Source of the DNA: Oscillatoriales cyanobacterium
GTDB taxonomy: Bacteria; Cyanobacteriota; Cyanobacteriia; Cyanobacteriales; Laspinemataceae
Direction of reading: 5' to 3'
Assembly (NCBI GenBank): GCA_011390955.1
Contig: JAABRM010000050.1
Coordinates: forward strand, 1 to 53,918
Length of the DNA: 53,918 nt
This document shows positions 17,740 to 27,151 of the stretch, piece after piece (the stretch's first letter is position 1; each line of letters opens with the position of its first letter). The notes below the pieces were generated by a model. The model did no database searches and was not told the DNA's origin. It saw only the letters and a program-made list of their open reading frames with translations. Position numbers and translations under genes: made by a program.

Positions 17740-17873
17740 CATGGATTTTTCGCTCAGAGGCTCTGCAACCATAGTCAAAAAGCGGGATGCCCTGAGACAA
17801 ATAGATCGACGGTCGATCAGAATTTTGATATGAATCAATTATGCCTCTGGAAAACATGATTTGAAAACATGAT

Positions 17874-18089
17874 TTAAATAATCGCGGAAATCTCATTGCC
17901 AATCTGAATCCGTTTGCGAACCACAGAACGGAGTAAACGGTCGATCGCCTGTCGTTCTTCCTCACTAATCGCCTCGGTCATAATTGCTGCCATCAATCCA
18001 TAGCGGTCAGCCTTTGTGAGTTGCCGAGTTTGACTAACGTGAGCGATCATTTCCCCAATCGCTCCTGGTAGTAGGTTAAGCTTCATCAT
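17874..18089 (-). CDS. small conserved-looking helical protein, unknown function
   Basis: 71 residues from the ATG at 18089 (or 70 from the next codon, also ATG, at 18086); an upstream TTG at 18113 is less likely. Sequence 'MMKLNLLPGAIGEMIAHVSQTR.LTKADRYGLMAAIM', then 'SEEERQAIDRLLRSVVRKRI', gives an all-helical, charged soluble product with no known domain I can name. The codon pattern and a clean end near a terminator favour a real gene. Stands alone on the minus strand. Confidence 0.6.
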   Translation of the reverse strand: MMKLNLLPGAIGEMIAHVSQTRQLTKADRYGLMAAIMTEAISEEERQAIDRLLRSVVRKRIQIGNEISAII

Positions 18090-18113
18090 ATATAAATTTT
18101 CTTTAGCTATCAA

Positions 18114-18770
18114 CCTTTATTTTGACACATTCTCAAGGCATAATTCGTGATTTATTCCCAAATATTTTGGTGATTTCTGCGATAAACTTGAGTGACATCA
18201 ATCGCAAATTTTGGTAATTTCAAGCATATACTTACGCGATCGAGATTGGCACCAGGGGTGACATACCTCACCCCATCGGCATAAGCAATGATGTATCAAG
18301 TATCAGCTACAGCATATTAAATAGCAAATAACCAAACAATAGCTATTTAATTATTGGCTATCGGTTATCTTTGACGCTTTGACTGAAACCGGCAACCGAA
18401 AACCGGAAAGCTGAAACCGGAAAGCCGATCTCAGTCTTCTGACTGGGGACTGACAGACCTACTGCCCGACTAGGGTAGGCTGGAATTAAAGACCACCCTA
18501 GGCAGAAGATCGTTGGTGCCAAAAACATATCGCTGATTCAGGTGCGATCGCTCACAGGGGAACAGCAAACCGGCTCATTTTTTCACATAAACCTCATTAA
18601 AATTAAGGGGAAGATATACCGAAACTAGGTCAATTATGCTACTCTAATCCCATCGGCATAAACTATCTCTGATAGTTGATACCCCTGCCCGGAGATTTAT
18701 CGGAATTTGCTGATGATTCATTGACTTCTCATCAACGGTTTTATAAATCATATCAGGAGAACCTATCACC
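18114..18770. other. 650-bp non-coding region upstream of the cyclic-nucleotide-binding gene
   Basis: No supportable gene. Contains short repeats 'AAACCGGAAAGC' (about 18403-18427) and 'CCCATCGGCATAA' (about 18272 and 18650). May hold the promoter and a long leader for the gene at 18771. Confidence 0.4.
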
Positions 18771-19304
18771 ATGACTAAAGCACTCTTTATTTTAAACGAA
18801 TTGATTAATGAAGACCTAGATTGGATTAGCGCAAAAAGTCGTAAAAGAATTATTCAGCCCGAAGAAATATTAATCCATGAAGGGGATGAAATTCAGGCTC
18901 TTTACATGGTACTCAGTGGCACTTTAAGCGTTTCTATTAAACCCCTAGAAAAGCGGGAATTAGCCAGAATCTATCCAGGGGAAGTCGTCGGCGAAATTTC
19001 TTTCATTGATAATCGGCCAACGGTGGCCACCGTGAAGGGACTGGAAGAATCCGTAGTCTTAGAAATTTCTCGCTGGGAACTGACTTCAAAACTGAACCGG
19101 AATATGGCATTTGCCTCCCGGTTTTATCGAGGAATTTCCATGTGTCTGGCCGACCGAATTCGCGGCACCGTGGGACGCTTAGGGTATGGCAACGATATCG
19201 AAGAAGATTTAGAGGACAATCAAGGAATTAATCCCATTATTTTACATAACTTAGAATTAGCTGAGGCTAAGTTTAACTGGCTAATGGCTAATGCTAACTA
19301 CTAA
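18771..19304 (+). CDS. cyclic nucleotide-binding (CNB) domain protein
   Basis: 177 residues: essentially one CNB domain (about residues 15-135) and a short acidic tail, with no DNA-binding or enzymatic domain. Seen: 'ILIHEGDEIQALYMVLSGTLSV', then the phosphate-binding cassette 'GEVVGEISFIDNRPTVATVKG' with the conserved Gly-Glu and Arg. It could sense cAMP or cGMP as a stand-alone regulator; many such cyanobacterial proteins have degenerate pockets, and binding is not shown. Start supported by AGGAGA at 18752-18757. Monocistronic. Confidence 0.85.
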   Translation: MTKALFILNELINEDLDWISAKSRKRIIQPEEILIHEGDEIQALYMVLSGTLSVSIKPLEKRELARIYPGEVVGEISFIDNRPTVATVKGLEESVVLEISRWELTSKLNRNMAFASRFYRGISMCLADRIRGTVGRLGYGNDIEEDLEDNQGINPIILHNLELAEAKFNWLMANANY

Positions 19305-19607
19305 CTAATAATAATCGGGATATTTCGGCTTAATTGCCTATCTATTCATCAAAAAACAGCTTTTGGTAATCAATTTTAATCCAACGATGACGCTCAAACT
19401 CCCTGATTTTTTTGCTTTTTGTGCCGCATAAGATAAATACCTGATTTTGCCCTTATGGTTTTCGCTTTAATCTCGCTTTCATCGCGATCGCTCCTGCAAC
19501 AATTTCACCCAAATATTGATGCTTAGGATGATGAAAGTAGGGACTGCTTTGTTCCTTAGTCCCTACGGCAAAGATTGTCGATTTTCGTCGATGGTAAATA
19601 GAATTTA

Positions 19608-20393
19608 TCACACCGCAGCCTGAGCCCGCAAAACCGATTTGAGTAAGGTTTGATGCCGGTAATCATCTGCCTGATTGTGAAAAGAATCAGCCACAGTTCC
19701 TTGTAATTCCCCATTGGGCATAATTACCATCGATAATGTAGCCACATCCAGATTTACTTGAGTCAGGTCAGCCCGGTGTAAATTCACACAATCCAATCGC
19801 GCTTGATAAAAGTTAGCCCCCCGCAAATTCGCGGCGGCTAAAAATGCCCCAAACAGTTTTCCTTGCCACAAATTCACCCCACGAAGATTGGCTTCTTTGA
19901 GGAAAGTGCCGATCAGAAAGGCTTCACTAAAATTAGCGTTTTGGAGGTTGGCATCACAGAGATTGGTGACAGTTAAATTAGCTCCCGTGAAATTACTGTT
20001 AGGGAGTTCTGAATAAGATAAGTTAGCCGCCGTTAAATTCGCCTGAGTAAAATTCGGGGGCAGGGGATTTTCACCTGCCAAGATGACTCCATTTAATTGG
20101 GCATTACTGAGATTTGCATGAGTAAAATCCGTTTCACCAAGCATCCCGTGAGTTAAATCAGTTTCTTGTAAGTTGGCATAACTTAAGTCGGTTCTAGTTA
20201 AATCAGTGCCACTTAAGTCAGCGCTACTTAAATCAGCACCCCTGAGATTAGCACCCACTAGATCCGCACCCATTAAATTAATTTTAGGCAGATGCGCCCC
20301 ACTCAGATTTATACCACAAAGATCCAAGAGGATAAATTCTCGCTGTCCGGCAGCATAACGCGCTAGAAGTTCCTCAGCATCCATTTTTTTCAT
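19608..20393 (-). CDS. pentapeptide repeat protein
   Basis: 261 residues. A ~25-residue N-terminal segment (MKKMDAEELLARYAAGQREF) is followed by about 40 A(D/N)LXX pentapeptides forming a right-handed beta helix (residues ~28-235). Examples: GADLVGANLRGADLSSADL. The start segment 'LL.RYA.G.R.F..LDL.GINLSGA' is common to many cyanobacterial pentapeptide proteins. No signal peptide, so cytoplasmic. Function not known. Confidence 0.88.
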   Translation of the reverse strand: MKKMDAEELLARYAAGQREFILLDLCGINLSGAHLPKINLMGADLVGANLRGADLSSADLSGTDLTRTDLSYANLQETDLTHGMLGETDFTHANLSNAQLNGVILAGENPLPPNFTQANLTAANLSYSELPNSNFTGANLTVTNLCDANLQNANFSEAFLIGTFLKEANLRGVNLWQGKLFGAFLAAANLRGANFYQARLDCVNLHRADLTQVNLDVATLSMVIMPNGELQGTVADSFHNQADDYRHQTLLKSVLRAQAAV

Positions 20394-20666
20394 TCAGGCA
20401 GCCTCGCAATATTGATCGCTTTTTGGTGTCACCCGATCGCTGGCAGCAGACACCCTCATTCAACCTGCATTTTTCTCTCGTGAAATCCGGAAAGTTTGTG
20501 ATTTTTCCTTTGTTGTTTATCAAACAACAAATAGCAGATAACAAGTGACAAGTAACAAACAATAAATAACCAATAACCAATAACATTACTAAGTGATAAC
20601 ATTTCTTTACAATCTGCCGATCGCCCCTTAATATTTAAATTGACGTAGTTTTTTTTCTGGGCATCA

Positions 20667-21191
20667 ATGCATACATTATTTCGCTTAAAGTTTTTGTCGC
20701 TTTGTCTTGCTTTTGTGGTAACGATCGCCGGGTTTTTCGGTGCAACTTTTCCGGCAATGGCGTATCCTAACGTACCAACAACGACGATCGCGAGTCTATT
20801 TTCTTTTTCCGGCGATCGCCCCACGAATTTAGGAGTAAAAAATGGTTCATTAGGGACTTGTCCCACTTCTCCCAACTGCGTTTCTAGCCAAAGCAGCGAT
20901 CCAGAACATCAAATTGCCGCGCTGACCTATCAATCAACTCCCGCAGAAGCGATCGCGCAATTAAAAGCAACCATAGAAGCGATCGAAAACGCCAAAATTA
21001 TTACCGCTGAAGATAACTATCTTTATGCCGAATTTACCAGTAAATTAATGGGATTTGTCGATGATGTAGAATTTTATGTAGACCCAGAAGCCAAAATCAT
21101 TCAAGTTCGTTCGGCTTCCCGTTTGGGCGAATCTGACTTAGGGGTAAACCGCCAAAGAATCGAAGACATTCGCACGAAATTTAACGCTTAG
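20667..21191 (+). CDS. DUF1499 family exported protein
   Basis: 174 residues. A signal peptide (hydrophobic 7-30, ending FPAMA) and a DUF1499 domain: 'GSLGTCPTSPNCVSSQSSDPEH', then 'ITAEDNYLYAEFTSKLMGFVDDVEFYVD', ending 'RSASRLGESDLGVNRQRIEDIR'. The family is widespread in cyanobacteria and chloroplasts (thylakoid lumen in plants) without a defined activity. Stand-alone gene; MITE copy C follows 61 bp after the stop. Confidence 0.88.
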   Translation: MHTLFRLKFLSLCLAFVVTIAGFFGATFPAMAYPNVPTTTIASLFSFSGDRPTNLGVKNGSLGTCPTSPNCVSSQSSDPEHQIAALTYQSTPAEAIAQLKATIEAIENAKIITAEDNYLYAEFTSKLMGFVDDVEFYVDPEAKIIQVRSASRLGESDLGVNRQRIEDIRTKFNA

Positions 21192-21252
21192 TTTTTCCTC
21201 ATATCGGTTGGGCATTGCCCACCGATTTCCCATCGTTCATACCTAAATATAA

Positions 21253-21404
21253 TAAGTTTACGATCAGAAATAAATGCACCGCAGACCCCATTAGAAGAAA
21301 AACTGTCATTCCCGCCCCACGCATTCGCGGGGGTAAACTCCGACGGGAATCCACAGCCTATCGGCGGGGAACGAAAAGTGCAATTAATTATGTTCACCTA
21401 CTTA
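21253..21404. mobile_element. ~155-bp MITE family, copy C (reverse orientation)
   Basis: Starts TAAGTTTACGATCAGAAATA and ends TATGTTCACCTACTTA. Internally nearly identical to copy B (CGGGGGTAAACTCCGACGGG and CCTATCGGCGGGGAA). Lies between the convergent DUF1499 and YdcF-like genes. Confidence 0.85.
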
Positions 21405-21439
21405 ATTTTTACAACCAGTTATTCAACAAAATTAGGGGA

Positions 21440-22234
21440 TTAATTTTGTTCCTTTAATTGCCCCTGATGCTCGCATTTAAAACCTCTTTTTTCCCAAACA
21501 GACATATCAACGCTTGTTAAAGGTTTTAAAGCGGAACATTCAGGGGAATAATATTGACTAACTCTCGCCCAAATGAGGCTGCGGATAAGATCCAGGCTAG
21601 TTTTAAGCCATGTCTCGCGATTTCCCGGTATGCCTGCCTCTGGGACTAAATCAATTTCTGTCCAAATTCCATGCGCCCCCAAAATAATTTGCGCTAACCA
21701 TTTCGCTCTCGGCAAGTGAGTTTTTGAGGTAATAATCTTGACATGATGCACATCCCAATGTTTTAATAAAGGCAGGGCAAAATAGTAATTTTTAAAAGTA
21801 GAAGTAGCACATTTCTGCAACCAAATTTGATCGATAGGGGCTTGGGCTTGCTGAAAAATTAACCAAATACAAGGATCCGCAGAACCACTGGAAATTAAAA
21901 TCGGCATTTGGGGAAATTCTTTCGCTAGTTCTGCCACATAGATTTCCCGACGGATACTGCCCCCTAAGACTAAAATGCTATCAATCGGTCTACTCGCAGC
22001 TTCTCGTAACATGGGGCGATCGAGCAGTAACCACCAACTGCTCATCAACAAAATCAAAACCACAATTTCAAACAAAAATAGACTCAAAAAAAATAAAAAC
22101 AATCGACGAATTATGCTTTTTTTTTGTAATACATAATCTGCTAAGTTAAAAAGGTTAGCTTTTGCAAAAAACTGTGCTAATTTATGAGTAAAATAGTGAA
22201 AAAAACGAAGCTTTTTTTTGTGATTACCTTTCAT
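21440..22234 (-). CDS. YdcF/ElyC-like DUF218 membrane protein
   Basis: 264 residues. Basic N-terminus, one strong membrane helix (about residues 42-70), then a DUF218 domain outside the membrane: 'DSILVLGGSIRREIYVAELAKEFPQMPILISSGS', 'CATSTFKNYYFALPLL', 'KIITSKTHLPRAK'. Relatives SanA/ElyC act in envelope integrity in E. coli; the cyanobacterial role is untested. The C-terminus (from ~220) is outside the family core. Confidence 0.83.
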   Translation of the reverse strand: MKGNHKKKLRFFHYFTHKLAQFFAKANLFNLADYVLQKKSIIRRLFLFFLSLFLFEIVVLILLMSSWWLLLDRPMLREAASRPIDSILVLGGSIRREIYVAELAKEFPQMPILISSGSADPCIWLIFQQAQAPIDQIWLQKCATSTFKNYYFALPLLKHWDVHHVKIITSKTHLPRAKWLAQIILGAHGIWTEIDLVPEAGIPGNRETWLKTSLDLIRSLIWARVSQYYSPECSALKPLTSVDMSVWEKRGFKCEHQGQLKEQN

Positions 22235-22349
22235 TATACCAACTTTTTAACTATTGCTACAATTACTAGCTTGATTTGGGCGCAAGCATTGCGCCCCTAC
22301 TGTTCCGTTTTTGATTTCAAAATTACTTACTTTACATTACTTACTGGAC

Positions 22350-23162
22350 TTACTTTTCATTATTATTTGACGCAGGTAGGGCAAAATATATCTCCCCATT
22401 TTCGTCAACTCTTTTATTGGCACCGAGTTTTAGTAGTTCCGCTTCAGCCCGTGCTTTGACTGTTTTATCCACGGTACTATAATAAACTTCACTCCAAGCC
22501 CAAAAACGCACAGAAACATTATCTGGGTTAGTCCTGAGAAATTCTGCGGTTTGTGCGTAGATAGAAGCAAATTCCTCATCGGGAGTACCTTTGACCCATT
22601 CGGCGGCCATTTCGTGAGATTTAATTGCCCCAGGGATATCATTGACTAATAATAACTGGTCAATGCCTTTGTAGCGCCAAAGGAGATAGGATCTTGGGTT
22701 AATTTCTGGGGAAAGAACTTCCGTTCCCCGCGCCATTAACTCGACCCCTAATTCCGGTTTTGCTTGCATGAAAGAAACCGCAGAAGAGATAAATAGGTAA
22801 GCCTCCATGAACCGAGGATCCCTTTGGGTCAGTAGGTCAAAATAATCGTCATTGAGCTCGTACCCAGTTAGGTCACGCAGTTCGTAGTCACCAAAGTAGC
22901 CGATAAATCTGAGGAATGCCCAATTGGCGATCGCATTATCAAAGCCTAACGTGGGCGATCGCTTCATTAGTTCGATCTGTAAAGCCTCTTGTCGATCGGC
23001 TTGCTGAGGGTTCAGGGGTCTGAGTGCCGCCCGATCCAAGCGACTTTGCTGCATGAACACTACACCGCAAAGGGCCGCTAGTGCGATCGCCCCATTACTC
23101 GCGATCGCCCACCACTGCGGGTAAACCGTTGTCACCTTTGATGTCACCTTTGATGTCACCAT
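22350..23162 (-). CDS. conserved hypothetical membrane-anchored helical protein
   Basis: 270 residues. The N-terminus has an in-frame 'VTSK' duplication (TSKVTSKVT), then one membrane helix (about 18-38). The rest is helical with TPR-like spacing: 'NAIANWAFLRFIGYFGDYELRD', 'YFDLLTQRDPRFMEAYLFIS', 'KGTPDEEFASIYAQTAEFL'. This resembles a conserved cyanobacterial family without a name I can give. Upstream of the YdcF-like gene on the same strand, separated by 115 bp with a GCGCAAGCATTGCGCCCCTA palindromic repeat (about 22279-22298). Confidence 0.75.
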   Translation of the reverse strand: MVTSKVTSKVTTVYPQWWAIASNGAIALAALCGVVFMQQSRLDRAALRPLNPQQADRQEALQIELMKRSPTLGFDNAIANWAFLRFIGYFGDYELRDLTGYELNDDYFDLLTQRDPRFMEAYLFISSAVSFMQAKPELGVELMARGTEVLSPEINPRSYLLWRYKGIDQLLLVNDIPGAIKSHEMAAEWVKGTPDEEFASIYAQTAEFLRTNPDNVSVRFWAWSEVYYSTVDKTVKARAEAELLKLGANKRVDENGEIYFALPASNNNEK

Positions 23163-23921
23163 ACTTTTTTGTCCAGATTGCTGCTTTTGATGATTATTTT
23201 AGCTACACTAGAAATTGGGGCAGCGACTAAGAGATAAACCCATAATCAGTAAGCGATACCAGTGTTTGGCCGCTTTCTCCCACTCGCTGACTTTAGCTTT
23301 CCCAAATTCTAGGGGGAAGATCCCTGGCAGCTATGTGGACATAATCCATAGTCTCATTTTACTGCGTTCTATTGCTGCTCACACAGACTCAGCGGAAAAA
23401 CCGCATCAGAAAAGTTGGGGATTTTACGGAAACTCCGACTTAACTGTTGAAGTTAGGATAAACTAGGCCACCCAATAAAATGGCTGAAACGATCCTTTCA
23501 TCGCTCATCTGTCATTGTATTGCTGGAAAACATCAAAGCTTATACCAAAAATGATCCCCTGGGGCTTAACCGCGTCCGGCAATTTTTAGCAAGTGAAATC
23601 TACTTGATGTGAAAACCTTGATTAGCCTTAACAAAGGTAATCATCTTCATAGGCAGAGTTAACTTTTAATCTCTATTTACGATCCAGAGTTATAAATTTT
23701 TACTTGCTTAAATCTATGTTTTCTGATGTTGCCAAAAGCCCGCTCAAAAGCCTGATAGACTAGGAAAATATAAAGCCCTTCCGTGCCCAGGTGCCATCAC
23801 AGCCCCTAAAAAAATCTCGGAATTTGCAACAATATTTGCAACAATTACCTGGTTTAGCTAGGGTTTAGCTGATGTTCTCATTAACTGCCTAATCAAGTCC
23901 ACCCCATCAGAGCGAATTTTC
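23163..23921. other. 760-bp non-coding region between divergent genes
   Basis: No supportable gene; an 83-codon plus-strand frame at 23215-23466 has no recognisable features and poor codon pattern. Probably promoter space for the conserved hypothetical (minus) and the processing protease (plus). Confidence 0.4.
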
Positions 23922-25232
23922 ATGAATCAATATTCAAGAGGCTTTCGTTTTCTCCAAGTTGCCTTATTTACCGGAGCCATTGCCACCACTGCAACTTTAT
24001 CCTCGTTGAGTTCTGGCTGGAATCGTTCTGTTTTAGCCGCCCTAGAAGATAGTCCGAAAACTGTTTTGGATGAAGCGTGGCAAATTGTTAACCAAAAATA
24101 TGTCGATCCGAATTTTAATCAAGTAGATTGGCAATCGGTGAGAACTCGGTTGCTGAGTACAGAGTATAGTTCCACCGACCAAGCTTATGCCGCATTGCGG
24201 CAAGCACTCGGAGAATTGGGCGATCGCTACACCCGATTTTTAGACCCAGAGCAATATCAAGCCCTGAGTAACCAAACTTCCGGGGAACTGACCGGGGTGG
24301 GGATGCGCCTGCAACTGGATCAACAGATCAATCGGATCGTCGTGGCAGAACCGATGGAAAATTCACCGGCAATGCTGGCGGGAATTCAGTCAGGGGATCG
24401 CATTCTGCAAATTGACGGTAAATCCACCGATAACATGAAGGTGGAACAGGCAGCCCAGTTAATCCGAGGGGAAGTTGGCACCCAAATTACACTGAAACTG
24501 TTTCGACCCGGATTTCAAGAATTTGAAGTCACGCTCACTCGTTCCCGAATTGCCTTGCCAGCGGTACATTACAGCTTAAAACAAGAAGGGTCAAACAAAA
24601 TCGGCTATATCCGCTTGAAAGAGTTTAGTTCTCACGCAGCAGAACAAATGAGCAGCGCGATTCAAAATCTGGAACAGCAGAATGTTGATGGGTTTGTTTT
24701 AGACCTGCGCGGAAATCCGGGCGGGCTATTATACGCCAGCATTGACATTGCGAAAATGTGGCTCAATGAAGGGGACATCGTGCGGACGGTCAACCGAGAT
24801 GGGTTCGGGGAAGATTTTGAAGCTAAAGGCAAAGCTTTAACCAGCTTGCCTTTAGCGGTTTTGGTGGATAATAACTCTGCCAGTGCCAGCGAAATTTTAG
24901 CCGGAGCACTCCAAGATAATGGCAGAGCCACGATCATTGGGGGTCAAACCTTTGGCAAAGCCTTGGTGCAATCGGTTCATAGACTTTCTGACGGTTCCGG
25001 TTTGGCGGTGACGATCGCCCATTACTACACCCCTAATGGCACCGACATTAGCCACAAGGGAATTACCCCGGATATTCAGGTGGATATGAACAGCGCCGAA
25101 CAACTGCGGGCTGCCACTAATGGATCTCTCCTCGGTACTCACGAAGATCCTTGTTATCTGCAAGCCATCTCTAATTTACAAGCGCAAATTAGACCGCAAC
25201 CATTCGCGATCGAAGATTCCCTGTATCGCTAA
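23922..25232 (+). CDS. C-terminal processing protease (peptidase S41, CtpA/B/C family)
   Basis: 436 residues. Signal peptide (about 10-40), an N-terminal helical part, a PDZ domain (about 115-205, 'GVGMRLQLDQ', 'SGDRILQIDGKS') and the S41 protease core. The serine-lysine dyad is visible: the Ser in NNSASASEI (about Ser321) and Lys in GGQTFGKALVQ (Lys346), with 'DLRGNPGGLL' before them. CtpA matures the photosystem II D1 precursor in the lumen; paralogues have other substrates, and this copy cannot be assigned to one from sequence alone. Followed by a dense repeat block. Confidence 0.92.
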   Translation: MNQYSRGFRFLQVALFTGAIATTATLSSLSSGWNRSVLAALEDSPKTVLDEAWQIVNQKYVDPNFNQVDWQSVRTRLLSTEYSSTDQAYAALRQALGELGDRYTRFLDPEQYQALSNQTSGELTGVGMRLQLDQQINRIVVAEPMENSPAMLAGIQSGDRILQIDGKSTDNMKVEQAAQLIRGEVGTQITLKLFRPGFQEFEVTLTRSRIALPAVHYSLKQEGSNKIGYIRLKEFSSHAAEQMSSAIQNLEQQNVDGFVLDLRGNPGGLLYASIDIAKMWLNEGDIVRTVNRDGFGEDFEAKGKALTSLPLAVLVDNNSASASEILAGALQDNGRATIIGGQTFGKALVQSVHRLSDGSGLAVTIAHYYTPNGTDISHKGITPDIQVDMNSAEQLRAATNGSLLGTHEDPCYLQAISNLQAQIRPQPFAIEDSLYR

Positions 25233-25254
25233 ATGCAGCAATGCAATTTTGTGG

Positions 25255-25450
25255 AGGCAGGGGAGCGGAGGAGCGGGGGAGCGGGGGAGCAGAGGAGCGG
25301 GGGAGCGGGGGAGATATTTTTCTCCTCATCTCCTCTGCTCCTCTGCTCCTTATCCCCGTTCCCCGTTCCCCCGCTCCCCCAACCAACAACCAACAACCAA
25401 CAACCAACAACCAACAACAACCAACAATCAACAATCAACAATCAACATCG
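25255..25450. repeat. composite repeat: G-rich block, C-rich block, CCAACAA heptamers, ATCAACA heptamers
   Basis: A purine block of GGGGGAGC/GGAGC units (about 25257-25313) is followed by an inverse pyrimidine block (25318-25380, CTCCTCTGCTCC and related). Next come CCAACAA heptamers (about 25381-25423) and AATCAAC heptamers to ~25446. The G-rich and C-rich halves are roughly complementary, so the block can fold as a long hairpin between the two convergent genes. Overlapping frames in all phases are artefacts. Confidence 0.85.
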
Positions 25451-25462
25451 AGGCAATTAATA

Positions 25463-26911
25463 TTACCAATTACTAGAAGAAGCCGGGGCTGACATCTTGG
25501 GTTCGGCAGCAAAAGCTAACCATAAAGGAAATTGCAGAATTCCTAAGTTAATTTGGCCTTCGGTTTCATCAATTAAAACCAGCGGCATCAAACCATCTTT
25601 GACCAATCTTTCGGCTTTTTGAGACAAAGCTTCCGCATCTTCAAACAAGACCACCCCGCGTTCTGGCCCAAAATCGCTGCGGGAAATCCCTAAACAATCT
25701 TGCAAACCTCGACGCCATTCTCCTAACCGTTCTGGACTATCCGCTAAGACTAAAGTCCGAAAACGGTTGCCATAGATTTTCCGCAAGCAGGACATTACCG
25801 CTGAGGCCACCAGAATATTTTGTAACCGACTGCCCATTGTGCGTAAAGCCCCGCGTCCTCCTTGGGTGAAAAACCAGTTAGAGACTCGTTCGGCATGAAT
25901 GGGTTCAAACGTGCGCCGCAGTTGCCACGGTGGGCCGTAGTAGTCCGGTTGAGTGCGAAATTGCTTTAAAATTCGCCGAATTAGCTGGGCTTGTTCTTCA
26001 AAAGACGAATCCCCAAATTCGGGATTATTCTGACGGCTGGCAGTTGGTTGCCCAGAAGACCGCGATTCCCTTGAGGGATCCGCTTCGCGGAATCGCGCAC
26101 CAGAAGCCGGTTCAGGCGATCGCTCTTTCGGTGTCATATCCAAATCTTCCGCTGCCCTGGCCAAATCTTGCAAACTCCCCACCAAATAATCTTTAAACCC
26201 TTGAACCCGAATCGCCAAATCTTGGGAAACACCGGCAAAGGTGCTCTGCATTTCCTTCCGAATGCGTTCTTGTCGCCGTTCGAGTTGTTCCACAGAAACT
26301 TGTAAAGCCTGTTTGCGTTGTTGCAACTCACTTAAAGACTCTTGGATCATCTGTCCCAAAGTGTTCTGGAGTTCTGCGATATTTTCTTGCAACAAGCGTC
26401 CCCGGTTGGCTTCTAGTTGCAAAATCTCTTCGGTCAGGGCTTTTTTTTGTCGTTGTAATTCCGCCACCTCACTGGCTAAACGATCCCTTTGATCCTCTAG
26501 ATCCTGATGGGCTTCTCCTTGAGCAATTTCTGGGGATAGTGCTTCAGGGGCGATCGCTTCCACAGGAGTGGGTGCCGCGATCGGTTCAGCGGTATTCACG
26601 GACGGGTCTTCCGCAAGATCGGGCGAAGGAATTGCTTCTGGTGTCCCGAACTCTTCATCGGGCAAAGCTTCCCCCTGGACTGAATCAGTCAGGGGTAAAG
26701 GTTCTGCGGGAGAAACCGATGCCTCGGAAACCGATGCCTGAATTTCTGACGAGGGGGTTAAATTCACCACAACCTCTTCCTCGTTTTCCGCAACCTGTAC
26801 CACAACTTCTGCCCCTGATTCGTCTGCGGGGGCATCGGCCCAAACGTCCCCTGTGGAAAAGTCTGGATTATTTGCCAATGGATCTGGGTTTTGACTTGGC
26901 TCTGAAATCAT
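25463..26911 (-). CDS. DUF3086 coiled-coil protein
   Basis: 482 residues. An acidic, Ala/Pro/Glu-rich N-terminal region (1-135) precedes a coiled coil (about 136-225, many Leu/Gln/Glu/Arg heptads). A Ser/Arg-rich linker (about 265-300) is partly encoded by a palindromic repeat. The conserved DUF3086 domain (about 310-470) reads 'QPDYYGPPWQLRRTFEPIHAERVSNWFFTQGGRGALR' and 'LVLIDETEGQINLGILQFPLWLAFA'. The family is found in cyanobacteria and usually sits beside DUF3119, as it does here. Function unknown; the coiled coil suggests a structural or scaffold role. Confidence 0.85.
   Translation of the reverse strand: MISEPSQNPDPLANNPDFSTGDVWADAPADESGAEVVVQVAENEEEVVVNLTPSSEIQASVSEASVSPAEPLPLTDSVQGEALPDEEFGTPEAIPSPDLAEDPSVNTAEPIAAPTPVEAIAPEALSPEIAQGEAHQDLEDQRDRLASEVAELQRQKKALTEEILQLEANRGRLLQENIAELQNTLGQMIQESLSELQQRKQALQVSVEQLERRQERIRKEMQSTFAGVSQDLAIRVQGFKDYLVGSLQDLARAAEDLDMTPKERSPEPASGARFREADPSRESRSSGQPTASRQNNPEFGDSSFEEQAQLIRRILKQFRTQPDYYGPPWQLRRTFEPIHAERVSNWFFTQGGRGALRTMGSRLQNILVASAVMSCLRKIYGNRFRTLVLADSPERLGEWRRGLQDCLGISRSDFGPERGVVLFEDAEALSQKAERLVKDGLMPLVLIDETEGQINLGILQFPLWLAFAAEPKMSAPASSSNW
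26061..26097. repeat. palindromic repeat embedded in the DUF3086 coding sequence
   Basis: CGCGATTCC (26061-26069) and GGAATCGCG (26089-26097) flank GGATC/CGCTTCG-type sequence. It encodes part of the Arg/Ser/Glu linker (FREADPSRESR) between coiled coil and DUF3086 domain. It resembles the palindrome at 7591-7624 that ends cbiM. Confidence 0.75.
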
Positions 26912-26969
26912 AAGTCAACAGTAAAAATCTTCAATAGTTTAAGAAATTTCTCACACTTGCGTATATATG

Positions 26970-27142
26970 TATGCATCTAAGTAGGTGAACATAATTAATT
27001 GCACTTTTCGTTCCCCGCCGATAGGCTTTGGATTCCCGCCTATAGCGCTAACGCCCCAGGCTTCGAAGGACGCGGGAATGACAGTTTTTTTTCTGATATG
27101 GTCTGTGGTGCATTTATTTCTGCCCGTAAACTTATATGCATC
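26970..27142. mobile_element. ~157-bp MITE copy D with 8-bp target duplication
   Basis: Element 26978-27134: starts TAAGTAGGTGAACATAATTAA, ends GCCCGTAAACTTA. It is bounded by perfect 8-bp direct repeats TATGCATC at 26970-26977 and 27135-27142, the mark of transposition by a trans-acting transposase. It lies between the stop of DUF3119 (10 bp away) and the start of DUF3086. Interior matches copy A closely, including CCTATAGCGCTAACGCCCC and CTTCGAAGGACGCGGG. Confidence 0.92.
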
Positions 27143-27151
27143 CGCAAGTCA

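Noticed and set aside
25189-25492. Overlapping frames on both strands in the repeat block
   Set aside because: Low-complexity products from repeats in several phases at once.
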